A DNA stretch of 64,000 nt from Indioceanicola profundi (GCF_003568845.1 NZ_CP030126.1:2649501-2713500), one strand, 5' to 3'. Counted from the first letter of the stretch, positions 1-9,152 are shown. Notes: generated by a model not told the origin, from the sequence alone. A program made the numbers and translations.

Positions 1-617
1 ACCACCAGATCCGCCCCCCTGGCCCTCAGCGCCTCCGCCCGCGCGCGCGCCGTCGGCAGTGGATCGAGCGGGCGGCTGCGGCGCGCGGCGGAGCGGACCA
101 GATCGTCCGTGCCGATGATGGAGATCAGCCCGATCTTGAACGGACCGGCGGACAGGACCAGCGATTCCTCCATTCCCTCCACCGTGCCGCCGCCGGCGCT
201 GTCGCGCACATTGCTGGCCACCATGGGGAAAGCCGCCTCCGCCGCCCGCCGGGTCAGCACATCCTCCCCATGATTATATTCGCGCGGCTGCACCGCGAAG
301 GCGTCGATCTCCAGCGCGTTCAGCAGGTCGATCTGGTGGGCGCCCTGGTCGAAGGCGGACAGCACGCCATGGCTCAGCGTGTCGCCGCCATGGATGAACA
401 GCACCGGCCGACCCTGCGCCCTCTCCGCCTTCGCCAGCGCCGCAAGCCGCGCGAATCCGCCCCGCCTGTCCGCCTCGGTCAGCTCAGTCGTGCGCGCAAC
501 GAACAGCAGCGTGATCTCCGCCGCCGCGGCCAGCGCCGCCCGCGGCGGCAGCAGGAGGCAGAAGGCCAGGAGCAGCCCCGCAAGGGAAACCGGGATCGGG
601 TGACGGTTCAGGAACAT
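1..617 (-). CDS. 5'-nucleotidase/metallophosphatase-like exported protein (3' end beyond window)
   Basis: The reading frame is open from an ATG at 617 to the window edge, giving about 205 residues. A signal peptide (residues 1-31, hydrophobic LAGLLLAFCLLL, cleavage near ALA-AAAE) points to the periplasm. The layout resembles the metallophosphatase domain of UshA-like 5'-nucleotidases: a first strand ITLLF, then GGFARLAAL, then HGGDTLSHG, then the DLLNALEIDAFAVQPREYNHG region. The usual ligand motifs are degraded: the first strand has no D-x-H, and the G-N-H-E motif reads QPRE. Only the D of GGDT is kept. It may therefore be a non-catalytic binding protein, but the C-terminal domain is not visible. 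It diverges from the FadL gene. Confidence 0.7.
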   Translation of the reverse strand, partial: MFLNRHPIPVSLAGLLLAFCLLLPPRAALAAAAEITLLFVARTTELTEADRRGGFARLAALAKAERAQGRPVLFIHGGDTLSHGVLSAFDQGAHQIDLLNALEIDAFAVQPREYNHGEDVLTRRAAEAAFPMVASNVRDSAGGGTVEGMEESLVLSAGPFKIGLISIIGTDDLVRSAARRSRPLDPLPTARARAEALRARGADLV

Positions 618-824
618 GGGGACCGGTCGGAAGCCCGGACGGCGTCGGCCGCGGGGCGGTGGGCGGAGCCGCGGGAATGCGGCGCTGGACCCGGAGCATA
701 CTTCGGCGACACCCCTGCGGCAATCCAGCCCACTTTTCGCCGCATCGGGCCGCAACCCCGCGAGGGACGCCATGTTAATCCGGCGATCCGCCAGCCCGTC
801 TTCGTTTTGAACAGGACAAGAAAC

Positions 825-2186
825 GTGAAAAAAACCCATCCGACCTCCGCCCCTGCGGCTCGCCGTCCCGTGCGGCTCACCGCAGCGGCTGCCGGCTGCG
901 TCGCCGCCGGAGCGCTGATGGCCGGCCAGGCCGATGCCGCCGGTTTCCAGGTCCGGGAGAACAGCGCCGCCATGCTGGGCACGGCCTTCGCCGGCCTGAA
1001 TTCCGACGCCCGCGACCTGTCCATCGTCTGGAACAATCCCGCCGGTATGACCCTGCTGGAGCAGAGCGGCGCCGAGGCGGTGCTGAGCGTCGTCTGGCCC
1101 CGTGCCGAGTTCGAGGGAACCTCCACCGACGCGCTGGGCCGCCCCATCGCCGGCAGCGAGGGCAAGTCGGAGGACCCGCTCTATGTCCCGGCCGGCTATT
1201 TGATGTGGGCTCCATCCAACCTGCCTGTCCGTCTTGGCTTCGCGGCCACCGTCCCCTACGGGCTGGAGACGGATTATGACGACGACTGGGTTGGCCGCTA
1301 CAGCGCCATCAAGTCCAAGCTGGAAACCGCCAATCTGGCCCTGACCGCGGCGTGGGAGCCGCTGGACGGGGTGAGCATCGGCGGCGGCGTCTCCTATCAG
1401 CGGGCGGAGGCGGAGCTGACCAACGCCGTGGATTTCGGCGCCATCCTGGCCGCCCAGGGCATTCCCGGCTTCCTCCCCACCACCGCCGACGGCTTCGCCG
1501 AGGTGCAGGGCGACGATTGGGCGTGGGGCTATACGCTGGGCCTGCTGGTGGAGCCGGTCCAGGGCACCCGCTTCGGCGTGACCTACCGGTCCGAGATCGA
1601 CCACACGCTGGAAGGCACGGCCAGCTTCGACGCCCCGGCGCAGGTGCGGGCCGTGCTCACCGCCGCCGGCATCCAGGCCTTCGCCCCCGAATCCGCCGCG
1701 ACGGCCGACCTCACCACCCCGGAAACGGTGGAGTTCAGCCTGAGCCAGGATATCGGCGCCTTTGGCCTGCACGCCACCGCGGCCTGGACCAACTGGTCCA
1801 GCTTCGAGGAGATCCGCATCCGCTTCGCCAACCCGGCCCAGCCGGACGCGGTGGATGAGCAGTTCTACCAGGACACCTGGTTCCTGTCCCTGGGCGGCAC
1901 CTACCGGGCCAGCGACAGCCTGCAGTTCCGTGCCGGCGTGGCGCATGACGGCCGCGCCTCCCAGACCCAGTACCGCACCCCCCGCATCCCGGATGAGGAG
2001 CGGACCTGGATCAGCGCCGGCGTGAGCTGGCAGCCCATGGACGGCCTGTCGGTTGACGCCGGCTACGCCCACCTGTTCGTCAAGAACGCCGACATCGACA
2101 TCACGACCGGCACCGGCAACCGTCTGGCCGGCCAGTTCGACAGCACCGCGGACATCTTCACCGTCGCCGCGCGCTACCAGTTCTAA
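825..2186 (+). CDS. FadL-family outer membrane transport protein
   Basis: This 453-residue protein starts at a GTG preceded by AGGACAAG. The start is chosen because it opens a clear signal peptide (basic N terminus, then AAAAGCVAAGALMAG, cleavage near ADA-AGF). Right after cleavage comes the family hallmark AGFQVRENSAAMLGTAFAG with the NPAGM motif, which in FadL forms the N-terminal hatch. The rest is alternating amphipathic strands, ending in the YQF C-terminal aromatic typical of outer membrane barrels. FadL proteins carry long-chain fatty acids or other hydrophobic compounds across the outer membrane; the substrate here cannot be read from sequence. It stands alone upstream of polA and is followed by a nested hairpin. 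Confidence 0.88.
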   Translation: MKKTHPTSAPAARRPVRLTAAAAGCVAAGALMAGQADAAGFQVRENSAAMLGTAFAGLNSDARDLSIVWNNPAGMTLLEQSGAEAVLSVVWPRAEFEGTSTDALGRPIAGSEGKSEDPLYVPAGYLMWAPSNLPVRLGFAATVPYGLETDYDDDWVGRYSAIKSKLETANLALTAAWEPLDGVSIGGGVSYQRAEAELTNAVDFGAILAAQGIPGFLPTTADGFAEVQGDDWAWGYTLGLLVEPVQGTRFGVTYRSEIDHTLEGTASFDAPAQVRAVLTAAGIQAFAPESAATADLTTPETVEFSLSQDIGAFGLHATAAWTNWSSFEEIRIRFANPAQPDAVDEQFYQDTWFLSLGGTYRASDSLQFRAGVAHDGRASQTQYRTPRIPDEERTWISAGVSWQPMDGLSVDAGYAHLFVKNADIDITTGTGNRLAGQFDSTADIFTVAARYQF

Positions 2187-2196
2187 GAACTGGCGA

Positions 2197-2245
2197 GGGG
2201 GCGGAAGCCTCCGGGCCCGATGAGCGGAGGCGAAACCCCGCCCCC
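2197..2245 (+). terminator. nested hairpin after the FadL gene
   Basis: GGGGGCGG at 2197 pairs with CCGCCCCC at 2238, and inside it GCCTCC at 2207 pairs with GGAGGC at 2226. It begins about 10 bases after the stop codon. There is no T run, so intrinsic termination is inferred from position only. Confidence 0.45.
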
Positions 2246-2322
2246 CTCCCACGGCCATGGACTCCGTCCCCTCTCTGCGCCATGTTCCGGGCGACCGATC
2301 CCGATAGCCCGGACATGCGCGC

Positions 2323-5259
2323 ATGACCACCGACACGGCCACGGCCGCCACCGACACCTCCGCCCCCGTGGCCGGCCAGCAGCAGGCTCCGCTCTATCTG
2401 GTGGACGGGTCCGGCTTCATCTTCCGCGCCTATCACGCGCTGCCGCCGCTGAACCGGCCGGACGGCACGCCGGTCAATGCCGTGCTGGGCTTCACCAACA
2501 TGCTGATGAAGTTGCTGGCCGACCAGAAGGCCGATGCCGTCGCCGTGGTGTTCGACAGCAAGCGCGAGAATTTCCGCACCCAGATCTATGCCGAGTACAA
2601 GGCCCACCGGCCGGAACCGCCGGAGGATCTGCGCCCCCAGTTCGCCCTGATCCGGGAGGCGGTGGACGCCTTCTGCCTGCCCTGCCTCCAGCTCGAAGGG
2701 TATGAGGCCGACGATCTGATCGCGACCTACGCCCGCCTCGCCAATGAGCAGGGCCGGCCGGTCACCATCGTCTCGTCCGACAAGGACCTGATGCAGCTCG
2801 TCCGCGACGGTATCCGCATGATGGACCCGATGAAGAACAAGCTCATCGGGCCGGAGGAGGTGGCGGAGAAGTTCGGCGTGCCGCCGGAGAAGGTGGTGGA
2901 TGTCCAGGCCCTGGCCGGCGACAGCGTGGACAATGTCCCCGGCGTGCCCGGCATCGGCGTCAAGACCGCCGCCCAGCTCATCACCGAATATGGCAGCCTG
3001 GAAGCCCTGCTGGAGCGGGCGCATGAGATCAAGCAGGCCGGCCGGCGGGAGAAGCTGACCACCTTTGCGGACCAGGCCCGCATCTCCAAGCAGCTCGTCC
3101 GGCTGGACCAGCATGTGCCGGTGCCGGTCGACGTGGATGAGCTGAAGGTGCGCGAGCCGGACCACCGGAAGCTGATCGACTGGCTGAAGATCCAGGGCTT
3201 CCGCACCGTGATCCACAAGGTGGAGGCGGAGCTGGCGGAGGATGGCAGGCTGGTGGATGCCGCCGCCAGCGCCGCCGGAGCCTTGCTGCCGCCCCCCTCC
3301 GATGCCGGTCAGGCCCGCGCCCAGCTCAACAACCGCAGCTACGCCCCCCAGCCGGTGGAGGCGCGCAGCGGCGACTTCGTCCCGGTCAGGCCCGCCACGG
3401 TCGAGTATGTCACCGTCACCGATCTGGACACGCTGGACGGCTGGATCGCCCGCGCGACGGAAGCCGGAGTGGTGGCGGTGGATACGGAGACAGTGGGGCT
3501 GACGCCCATGTCGGCCAAGCTGGTCGGCATCTCCATGTCCGTCGAGCCGGGCCGCGCCTGCTACATCCCGCTGGGCCATGTGGACCCGTCCGCCCCGGCG
3601 GCGTCCGCGGGCGGCCTGGATTTCGGCACCGCCCCGTCGGCCCCGAAGCAGATCGCCGTCGAGGACGCCATCAGCCGGCTGCGCCCGCTGCTGGAGGACC
3701 CGGCGGTGCTGAAGGTCGGGCACAATGTGAAGTTCGACCTCCAGGTCCTGCGCAAGGCCGCGGGCGGCGACCTCCGTATCGCGCCGCTGGACGACACCAT
3801 GCTGCTGTCCTACGTGCTGGGCGCGGGCAAGCACGGGCACGGCATGGATGAGCTGGCGGTCCGCCTGCTGGGCCATAGCTGCGTCAGCTATGACAGCGTC
3901 ACCGGCACCGGCAAGGCGCGCATCACCTTCGACCGGGTTCCGCTGGACAAGGCCACCGAATATGCGGCGGAGGATGCGGACATCACCCTGCGCCTCTGGC
4001 AGGTGCTGAAGCATGACGTCGTCCAGGGCCGCGCCGTGACCCTGTACGAGACCATCGAGCGCCCCCTGATCCCCGTGATCGCGGAGATGGAGATGGCGGG
4101 CGTGCTGGTGGACCCGGCCGTGCTGAAGGCCATGTCCGCCGATTTCGCCGTGCGCATGGCGGAGACGGAGGCCGAAATCCACCGTCTGGCCGGCCACCCC
4201 TTCAATGTCGGCAGCCCCAAGCAGCTGGGCGAGGTGCTGTTCGAGGAGATGGGGATCAAGGGCGGCAAGAAGGGCAAGACCGGCGCCTATTCCACCGACA
4301 GCTCCGTGCTGGAGGCGCTGGCCGAACAGGGCCACGACATCTGCCAGAAGGTGCTGGACTGGCGGCAGATCTCCAAACTGAAGAGCACCTATACCGACGC
4401 GCTGGGCAGCCAGATCAACCCGGAAACCGGCCGGGTCCATACCAGCTTCGCCCTGGCGCTGACCTCCACCGGTCGCCTCTCCTCCTCGGAGCCGAACCTC
4501 CAGAACATCCCGATCCGGACGGAGGAGGGGCGCAAGATCCGCCGCGCCTTCGTGGCCGCCCCCGGCCATCTGATCCTGTCGGTGGATTACAGCCAGATCG
4601 AACTGCGGCTGGTGGCCGACATGGCCGGGATCCCGGCCCTGAAGCGCGCCTTCCAGGAAAACATCGACATCCATGCCATGACGGCCAGCCAGGTGTTCGG
4701 CGTGCCGCTGGACCAGATGACCGGCGAAATCCGCCGTCGGGCCAAGGCCATCAATTTCGGCATCATCTACGGCATCTCCAGCTTCGGGCTGGGCCGGCAG
4801 CTCGGCATCATGCCGGGCGAGGCCGGGGCCTTCATCAAGCAGTATTTCGAGCGGTTCCCGGAACTCCAGAACTACATGGAGACCACCAAGGAGTTCGCCC
4901 GCACCCACGGCTATGTGGAGACGCTGTTGGGCCGCAAATGCTGGATTCAGGGCATCCAGGAAAAGAACGCGAACCGCCGCGCCTATGCCGAGCGGCAGGC
5001 CATCAACGCCCCCGTCCAGGGCACGGCCGCCGACATCATCAAGCGCGCCATGGTGCGCCTGCCCCCTGCCCTGAAGGATGCCGGCCTGAATGCCCGCATG
5101 CTGCTCCAGGTCCATGACGAACTTCTGTTCGAAGTGCCGGAGGCGGAGGCGGAAGCTACGTCCAGGCTGGTGCGCGAAGTGATGGAAGGGGCCGCCACGC
5201 TGGGCGTGCCGCTGGTCGCCGAAGCCGGCCTCGGTCCCAACTGGGACGAGGCGCACTGA
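2323..5259 (+). CDS. polA: DNA polymerase I
   Basis: This 978-residue protein has all three classic domains. The N-terminal 5'-3' exonuclease (about 20-310) carries LVDGSGFIFRAYHALPP, the YEADDLIATYA acidic cluster and the GVPGIGVKTA helix-hairpin-helix. The 3'-5' proofreading domain (about 365-560) looks intact, with VDTET near 386, GHNVKFD near 466 and YAAEDAD near 545. The polymerase domain has motif A DYSQIELR near 754, motif B RRRAKAINFGIIYG near 804 and motif C QVHDELLFE near 930. It fills gaps in excision repair and replaces RNA primers on the lagging strand. The first 20 residues are a Thr/Ala-rich tail, so translation could begin slightly downstream. A REP-like repeat pair follows directly. 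Confidence 0.97.
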   Translation: MTTDTATAATDTSAPVAGQQQAPLYLVDGSGFIFRAYHALPPLNRPDGTPVNAVLGFTNMLMKLLADQKADAVAVVFDSKRENFRTQIYAEYKAHRPEPPEDLRPQFALIREAVDAFCLPCLQLEGYEADDLIATYARLANEQGRPVTIVSSDKDLMQLVRDGIRMMDPMKNKLIGPEEVAEKFGVPPEKVVDVQALAGDSVDNVPGVPGIGVKTAAQLITEYGSLEALLERAHEIKQAGRREKLTTFADQARISKQLVRLDQHVPVPVDVDELKVREPDHRKLIDWLKIQGFRTVIHKVEAELAEDGRLVDAAASAAGALLPPPSDAGQARAQLNNRSYAPQPVEARSGDFVPVRPATVEYVTVTDLDTLDGWIARATEAGVVAVDTETVGLTPMSAKLVGISMSVEPGRACYIPLGHVDPSAPAASAGGLDFGTAPSAPKQIAVEDAISRLRPLLEDPAVLKVGHNVKFDLQVLRKAAGGDLRIAPLDDTMLLSYVLGAGKHGHGMDELAVRLLGHSCVSYDSVTGTGKARITFDRVPLDKATEYAAEDADITLRLWQVLKHDVVQGRAVTLYETIERPLIPVIAEMEMAGVLVDPAVLKAMSADFAVRMAETEAEIHRLAGHPFNVGSPKQLGEVLFEEMGIKGGKKGKTGAYSTDSSVLEALAEQGHDICQKVLDWRQISKLKSTYTDALGSQINPETGRVHTSFALALTSTGRLSSSEPNLQNIPIRTEEGRKIRRAFVAAPGHLILSVDYSQIELRLVADMAGIPALKRAFQENIDIHAMTASQVFGVPLDQMTGEIRRRAKAINFGIIYGISSFGLGRQLGIMPGEAGAFIKQYFERFPELQNYMETTKEFARTHGYVETLLGRKCWIQGIQEKNANRRAYAERQAINAPVQGTAADIIKRAMVRLPPALKDAGLNARMLLQVHDELLFEVPEAEAEATSRLVREVMEGAATLGVPLVAEAGLGPNWDEAH

Positions 5260-5277
5260 GGCGGATCGGGGCGGGTT

Positions 5278-5359
5278 GTCGCAATCCGGCCTTCGGCCTC
5301 CTTGCGACCTACGGCACCCTCATCCGCCGTAGGTCGCAAGAAGCGCAGCGGATTGCGAC
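5278..5359. repeat. inverted pair of REP-like palindromes (polA-DUF4167 gap)
   Basis: Two copies face each other: 5278-5315 (reverse) and 5326-5359 (forward). The forward copy begins GCCGTAGG and contains the stem GTCGCAA...TTGCGAC around a short loop. The reverse copy has the same stem, with a GGCC-TTC-GGCC hairpin as its loop. Further copies lie around the nitronate monooxygenase gene. The paired arrangement resembles bacterial BIMEs placed between genes. Confidence 0.75.
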
Positions 5360-5391
5360 GTTTCCAGCACAGCAAACAGCAGACACGCCAA

Positions 5392-5418
5392 AGCCGGCCG
5401 CGAAGACCGCGGCCGGCT
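5392..5418 (-). terminator. hairpin after DUF4167 gene
   Basis: A perfect 11-bp stem (AGCCGGCCGCG with CGCGGCCGGCT) encloses the loop AAGAC. It lies 28 bases past the stop codon of the minus-strand DUF4167 gene and is followed by TTT on that strand. It may also act for polA from the other side. Confidence 0.55.
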
Positions 5419-5445
5419 CACCTCATCGATCAGGACCGGATGGCC

Positions 5446-5880
5446 TCAGACAGTGACCGCTTCGCGGTCGTCGTCGCCACCGCCGGCATCGCCTTCGCCC
5501 TCATCGCCGTCCTGCTCGGCGCCGTTGGGCTGGCCGTAGCCGTTGCCGTCATGGCGGGGATTGCCCTGACGCTGGCGGCCTTCCTGCTCATTGATCTGAT
5601 TGATGATGCGGAAGTAATGCTCCGCATGCTGGAAGTAGTTCTCCGCCGCGACCCGATCACCGGATGTCTGCGCATCGCGGGCCAGGGCCAGGTACTTCTC
5701 ATAGACCTGGAAGGCGCTGCCGCGGATACGGACGTCCGGGCCGTTGCTGTCGAAGTTCTGATGCCGCAGCGGCACGTTCTGGCGGCGATTGCCGCCACCG
5801 CCACCGCCGCCACCACCGCCACCGGAATTGTTGTTGCCGCCGCGGCCGCGCGAGCGCCGAGAGTTCTGTCCCTGTCTCAT
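5446..5880 (-). CDS. DUF4167 family protein
   Basis: This 144-residue protein begins MRQGQNSRRSRGRGGNNN, followed by a run of about 11 glycines. The conserved block sits at about 44-100: FDSNGPDVRIRGSAFQVYEKYLALARDAQTSGDRVAAENYFQHAEHYFRI (shown in part by FDSNGPDVRIRG and AENYFQHAEHYFRI). The tail is acidic and low in complexity (GDEGEGDAGGGDDD). This matches the alphaproteobacterial DUF4167 family, usually encoded beside prmC and prfA. The RG-rich N terminus suggests RNA binding, but no function is proven. The glycine run is coded by GCC/ACC-type triplet repeats on the plus strand and may vary in length. An insertion sequence now separates it from prmC. Confidence 0.85.
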   Translation of the reverse strand: MRQGQNSRRSRGRGGNNNSGGGGGGGGGGGNRRQNVPLRHQNFDSNGPDVRIRGSAFQVYEKYLALARDAQTSGDRVAAENYFQHAEHYFRIINQINEQEGRQRQGNPRHDGNGYGQPNGAEQDGDEGEGDAGGGDDDREAVTV

Positions 5881-6093
5881 ACGGATATTGCTCTGCCCCG
5901 ATTAAGTTTGCGCCGCCGGAATTCCGATCCGGGCGTCATCGCCGCGGATCCCGCACCCTGGACTCCGACGAGGTTGCGTCCCGCGCATCGCGCGAGGCCG
6001 GTCCCCGGGAAATTGTCCACGGTGAGGCCCCAATCCGGGGGCATCAGGCGGAATCAGCCGAAAACGGCGGTTTCCGCATGGCTGCGACCCTAA

Positions 6094-6998
6094 GAGCCTA
6101 TTCCAGTAGGGAGCTTGCCGTATCTGGGCTGTTGGACTTTTGCTCTTCAACGGGTGGAGGTCACGATGGGGAGATTGGTCCAGGACGATGGCTGGCGGTT
6201 GCCGGATGAGCTCTGGTGGCGCATGGAGCCGCTGCTGCCGGAGCGTCCAGCGCATCCGCTGGGCTGCCATAATCCGCGGGTTCCAGATCGCGCCGCGATG
6301 GACGCGATCTTCTTTGTCCTGCGCACGGGTAGTCAGTGGCAGGCGCTCAAAGCCACCGGCATCTGTTCGCCATCTTCCGCCTACCGCCGTTTTCGCGAAT
6401 GGACCGAGGCCGGTGTGTTCGAGGCCTTCTGGCGTGAGGGGCTGCTGGCCTATGACGGCCTGGTCGGGATTGATTGGAGTTGGATGTCGGCAGACGGAGC
6501 AATGACCAAGGCACCGTTGGGCGGGGAAAAAAGTCGGCCCCAACCCGACCGACCGCTCCAAGCTGGGCACCAAGCGGTCCCTGCTGACCGATGGACGCGG
6601 CCTCCCCCTCGGCCTCGCGGTCGCTGGCGCCAACGTGATCGACTTCAAGCTGCTGGAGCAGACGCTTGAGGCTGTTGTCGTGCCGCGGCCTGAGCCCACC
6701 CCAGCGCATCCTCAGCATCTCTGCCTCGATAAGGGCTACGACTATGACGGGCCGCGGCAGCTTGGGTATGATTACAGGCTCACGACCCACATCCGCCGCA
6801 GGGGTGAGGATCGCACGGCAACGCCCGCCCACCCGCACCAACCCCGCCGCTGGATGATCGAGCGGGCACATTCCTGGCTGAACCGATACCGCCGCATCCT
6901 CGTCCGATGGGAAAAGCGCGCCGACACCTATGAAGCCATGCTCCACTTCGTCTGCGCCATCACCGTCTGGGAGTTCGTCTGCCTACTGAAATAGGTTC
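6094..6998 (+). mobile_element. IS5-family (IS427-like) insertion sequence, 905 bp
   Basis: The left end GAGCCTATTCCAGTAGG (6094-6110) and the right end (6982-6998, inverse GAACCTATTTCAGTAGG) match at 15 of 17 bases. Both sides are flanked by TAA (6091-6093 and 6999-7001), a 3-bp target duplication that is typical of this group. The element holds one transposase spread over two frames, and the second frame's stop codon lies inside the right inverted repeat. Exact ends and an intact duplication suggest a fairly recent insertion. Confidence 0.9.
6166..6994 (+). CDS. IS5-family DDE transposase split over two frames
   Basis: The first part starts at ATG 6166 (GGTGGAGG upstream) and encodes MGRLVQDDGWRLPDELWW, the helix-turn-helix region, and GIDWSWMSADGAMTKAPLGG, which holds the first catalytic Asp. 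At GGGGAAAAAAG (6523-6533) the family's conserved sequence moves to another frame: VGPNPTDRSKLGTKRSLLTD, then LCLDKGYD (second Asp), then ERAHSWLNRYRRILVRWEKR (the Glu). Keeping the protein in frame needs one A skipped in the A6 run. That could be programmed slippage, known for related IS, or a disabling mutation. Without the shift, the first frame stops at 6669, giving 167 residues that lack two of the three catalytic residues. Confidence 0.85.
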
Positions 6999-7050
6999 TA
7001 AACGCTAGCGCAGCCCATTCCAACACAATTCTTTCGCTCAAACCCGCTCT

Positions 7051-7911
7051 TCAGGGGAGCGTTGCACAGGTCACACGGGGTCGCCCGCCCAGATCGGCCA
7101 GCGTTTCGGCCCCGGAAAGACCCGCTTGGTTCAACAGCTCCCGCACGGCCTCCCCCTGGTCGAACCCATGCTCCAGCGCAATCAGCCCGCCGGGCGCCAG
7201 CAGCCGGAGCGCCTCCCGGGCAAGGTGGCGATAGGGGTCCAGCCCGTCCGCCCCGCCCGCCAGCGCCAGCCGGGGCTCATGCAGCGCCACCTCCGGCTCC
7301 AGCCCCGCGATATCCGCGTCCGGGATATAGGGCGGGTTGGACGCCAGAATGTCGAACTGCCCGCCGCCCAGCGCGTCCGCCCAGCTTCCCACCAGGAAAA
7401 CCGCCCGGTCCGACAGGCCCAGCCGTCTTGCATTCAACGACGCGACGGAGGCCGCGCCGGGGCTGAAATCCACGCCGACACCGGCGGCCGCCCGGTATTC
7501 GTGCAGCAGCGCCAACAGGATCGCCCCGGTGCCGGTGCCGAGGTCCAGGACGCGCCAGGGCCGCGCCCGGTCCGGCCGGCGGCGCAGCACGGCCTCCACC
7601 AGCGTTTCCGTATCGGCGCGCGGGATCAGCGTGTCCGGCCCCAACGCCAGCTCAAGCCCCCAGAACTCCCAGCTTCCCAGCAGCCGCTGCAAGGGCTCCC
7701 GCTTCTCCCGTCGTGCCAGCAGCTGCTCGAACGCGGCGGCCCGTTGCGGGTCCGGCAGGTCCCTGCCCCGGCTGCGCAGCTCCGTCCGGGTCAGGCCGAA
7801 GGCATGCTCCGCCAGCCAGCGCACATCCAGCGCCGGACTGTCCACCCCGGCGGCGGCAAGGCGCGCCTCGGCGGATTTCAGGAGGTCGGAAAGGGTCCTC
7901 TGTTCAGCCAT
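7051..7911 (-). CDS. prmC: peptide chain release factor N5-glutamine methyltransferase
   Basis: This 286-residue protein methylates the Gln of the GGQ loop of release factors, using S-adenosylmethionine. The N-terminal helical domain (1-80) has LDVRWLAEHAFGLTRTEL. The Rossmann domain has VLDLGTGTGAILLALL for SAM binding, and the catalytic NPPY motif sits in ILASNPPYIPDADIAGLEPE. Its target gene prfA lies just upstream on the same strand, 59 bases away, so the two are likely co-transcribed. The bases before the start codon belong to a half copy of a dispersed repeat, and no clear ribosome binding site is seen. Confidence 0.95.
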   Translation of the reverse strand: MAEQRTLSDLLKSAEARLAAAGVDSPALDVRWLAEHAFGLTRTELRSRGRDLPDPQRAAAFEQLLARREKREPLQRLLGSWEFWGLELALGPDTLIPRADTETLVEAVLRRRPDRARPWRVLDLGTGTGAILLALLHEYRAAAGVGVDFSPGAASVASLNARRLGLSDRAVFLVGSWADALGGGQFDILASNPPYIPDADIAGLEPEVALHEPRLALAGGADGLDPYRHLAREALRLLAPGGLIALEHGFDQGEAVRELLNQAGLSGAETLADLGGRPRVTCATLP

Positions 7912-7937
7912 GGCTTTCGCCGGAGTGACGGAGATTG
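7912..7937. repeat. half copy of dispersed CCGGCGAAAGCC repeat before prmC
   Basis: GGCTTTCGCCGGAGTGACGG plus GAGATTG matches one arm of the inverted repeat at 43138-43161 with one change. It abuts the prmC start codon and fills nearly half of the 59-base prfA-prmC gap. Confidence 0.7.
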
Positions 7938-7970
7938 ATGGCCGCCATGGTTGGAAATCCGGGCACGCCC

Positions 7971-9062
7971 CTACTCCAGCTCCGCCAGCCGCTCCGCCTC
8001 GTCCTGGGCGATCAGGGCGTCCACCAGCTCATCCAGCGCTTCGCCCACCATCACCTTGTCGATCTTATAGAGCGTCAGGTTGATGCGGTGGTCGGTGACG
8101 CGGCCCTGGGGGAAGTTGTAGGTGCGGATGCGCTCCGACCGGTCGCCGGTGCCGACCTGGTTCTTGCGGTTTGCGGCGCGCTCGGCGTCGGCGCGGCTGC
8201 GCTCGGCGTCGTAGAGGCGGGCGCGCAGCACCTTCAGCGCCTTGGCCTTGTTCTTGTGCTGGGACTTCTCGTCCTGGCACTGCACCACCAGCCCGGTGGG
8301 CAGGTGGGTGATGCGCACGGCGCTGTCGGTGGTGTTCACCGACTGCCCGCCCGAGCCCTGGGACCGGAAGACGTCGATGCGGAGGTCCTTGTCATCGATC
8401 TGGATGTCCACATCCTCCGCCTCCGGCAGCACCGCCACGGTGGCGGCGGAGGTGTGGATGCGCCCGCCCCCCTCCGTCTCCGGCACGCGCTGCACGCGGT
8501 GCGCACCGCTCTCGAATTTCAGCCGCCGGAACACGCCGCGCCCGGTGATGGTGGCGCTGGCCTCCTTGTAGCCGCCAAGGCCGGTCTCGTTCACCTCGAT
8601 GGTTTCGAAGCGCCAGCCGCGCAGCCCGGCATAGCGCCGGTACATTTCGAACAGCTCGGCGGCGAACAGGGCCGCCTCCTCCCCGCCGGTGCCGGCGCGC
8701 ACCTCCAGGATGGCGTTCTTCTCGTCCGCCTCGTCCTTGGGCAGCAGGGCCAGCAGGATCTTGTGCTCGATCTCCGGCAGCCGGCGCTGGGCCGCGTCCA
8801 GCTCCTCCTCCGCCAGCGCCCGCATGTCGGCATCCGCCGCCGGGTCCTCCGCCATGGCGCGTAGCTCGTCCAGGTCGGCGCGGGCGCGCTTCAGGTCGGC
8901 GATGGCGGCTGCCACCGGCTCCAGCTCGGCATATTCCTGGCTGGCGCGCACGAAGGCGTCGCCGGAAAGCGTGCCGGACGCCAGCATGTCGCGCAGCTCG
9001 TCGAAGCGCATGGCCACCTTGCCCAGCGCTTCCGCGAAACGGTCTTCCAGTCTCAAATTCAC
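7971..9062 (-). CDS. prfA: peptide chain release factor 1
   Basis: This 363-residue protein has the usual RF1 length and order. A helical N-terminal domain is followed by the PCRF domain with [15 protein letters not shown]. The decoding loop region precedes the peptidyl hydrolysis motif [18 protein letters not shown] (GGQ near residue 240). The C-terminal segment has [20 protein letters not shown] and [10 protein letters not shown]1 ends translation at UAA and UAG. It heads a prfA-prmC pair on the minus strand; the third family member, DUF4167, is cut off by the insertion sequence. Confidence 0.97.
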   Translation of the reverse strand: MNLRLEDRFAEALGKVAMRFDELRDMLASGTLSGDAFVRASQEYAELEPVAAAIADLKRARADLDELRAMAEDPAADADMRALAEEELDAAQRRLPEIEHKILLALLPKDEADEKNAILEVRAGTGGEEAALFAAELFEMYRRYAGLRGWRFETIEVNETGLGGYKEASATITGRGVFRRLKFESGAHRVQRVPETEGGGRIHTSAATVAVLPEAEDVDIQIDDKDLRIDVFRSQGSGGQSVNTTDSAVRITHLPTGLVVQCQDEKSQHKNKAKALKVLRARLYDAERSRADAERAANRKNQVGTGDRSERIRTYNFPQGRVTDHRINLTLYKIDKVMVGEALDELVDALIAQDEAERLAELE

Positions 9063-9152
9063 GGGACTTCATCCTCCGGCCCGTGGATATAGGCCATCCC
9101 GGCCGCGGGGTCACCAGGGAAGCGTCCCGCCGGGCCGGAGGATGAGCGCCCC

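Noticed and set aside
2158-5256. Long open frame opposite polA (over 1000 residues)
   Set aside because: It mirrors polA exactly; the protein is His/Gly/Ala-rich with no domain, as expected from the antisense of a GC-rich gene.
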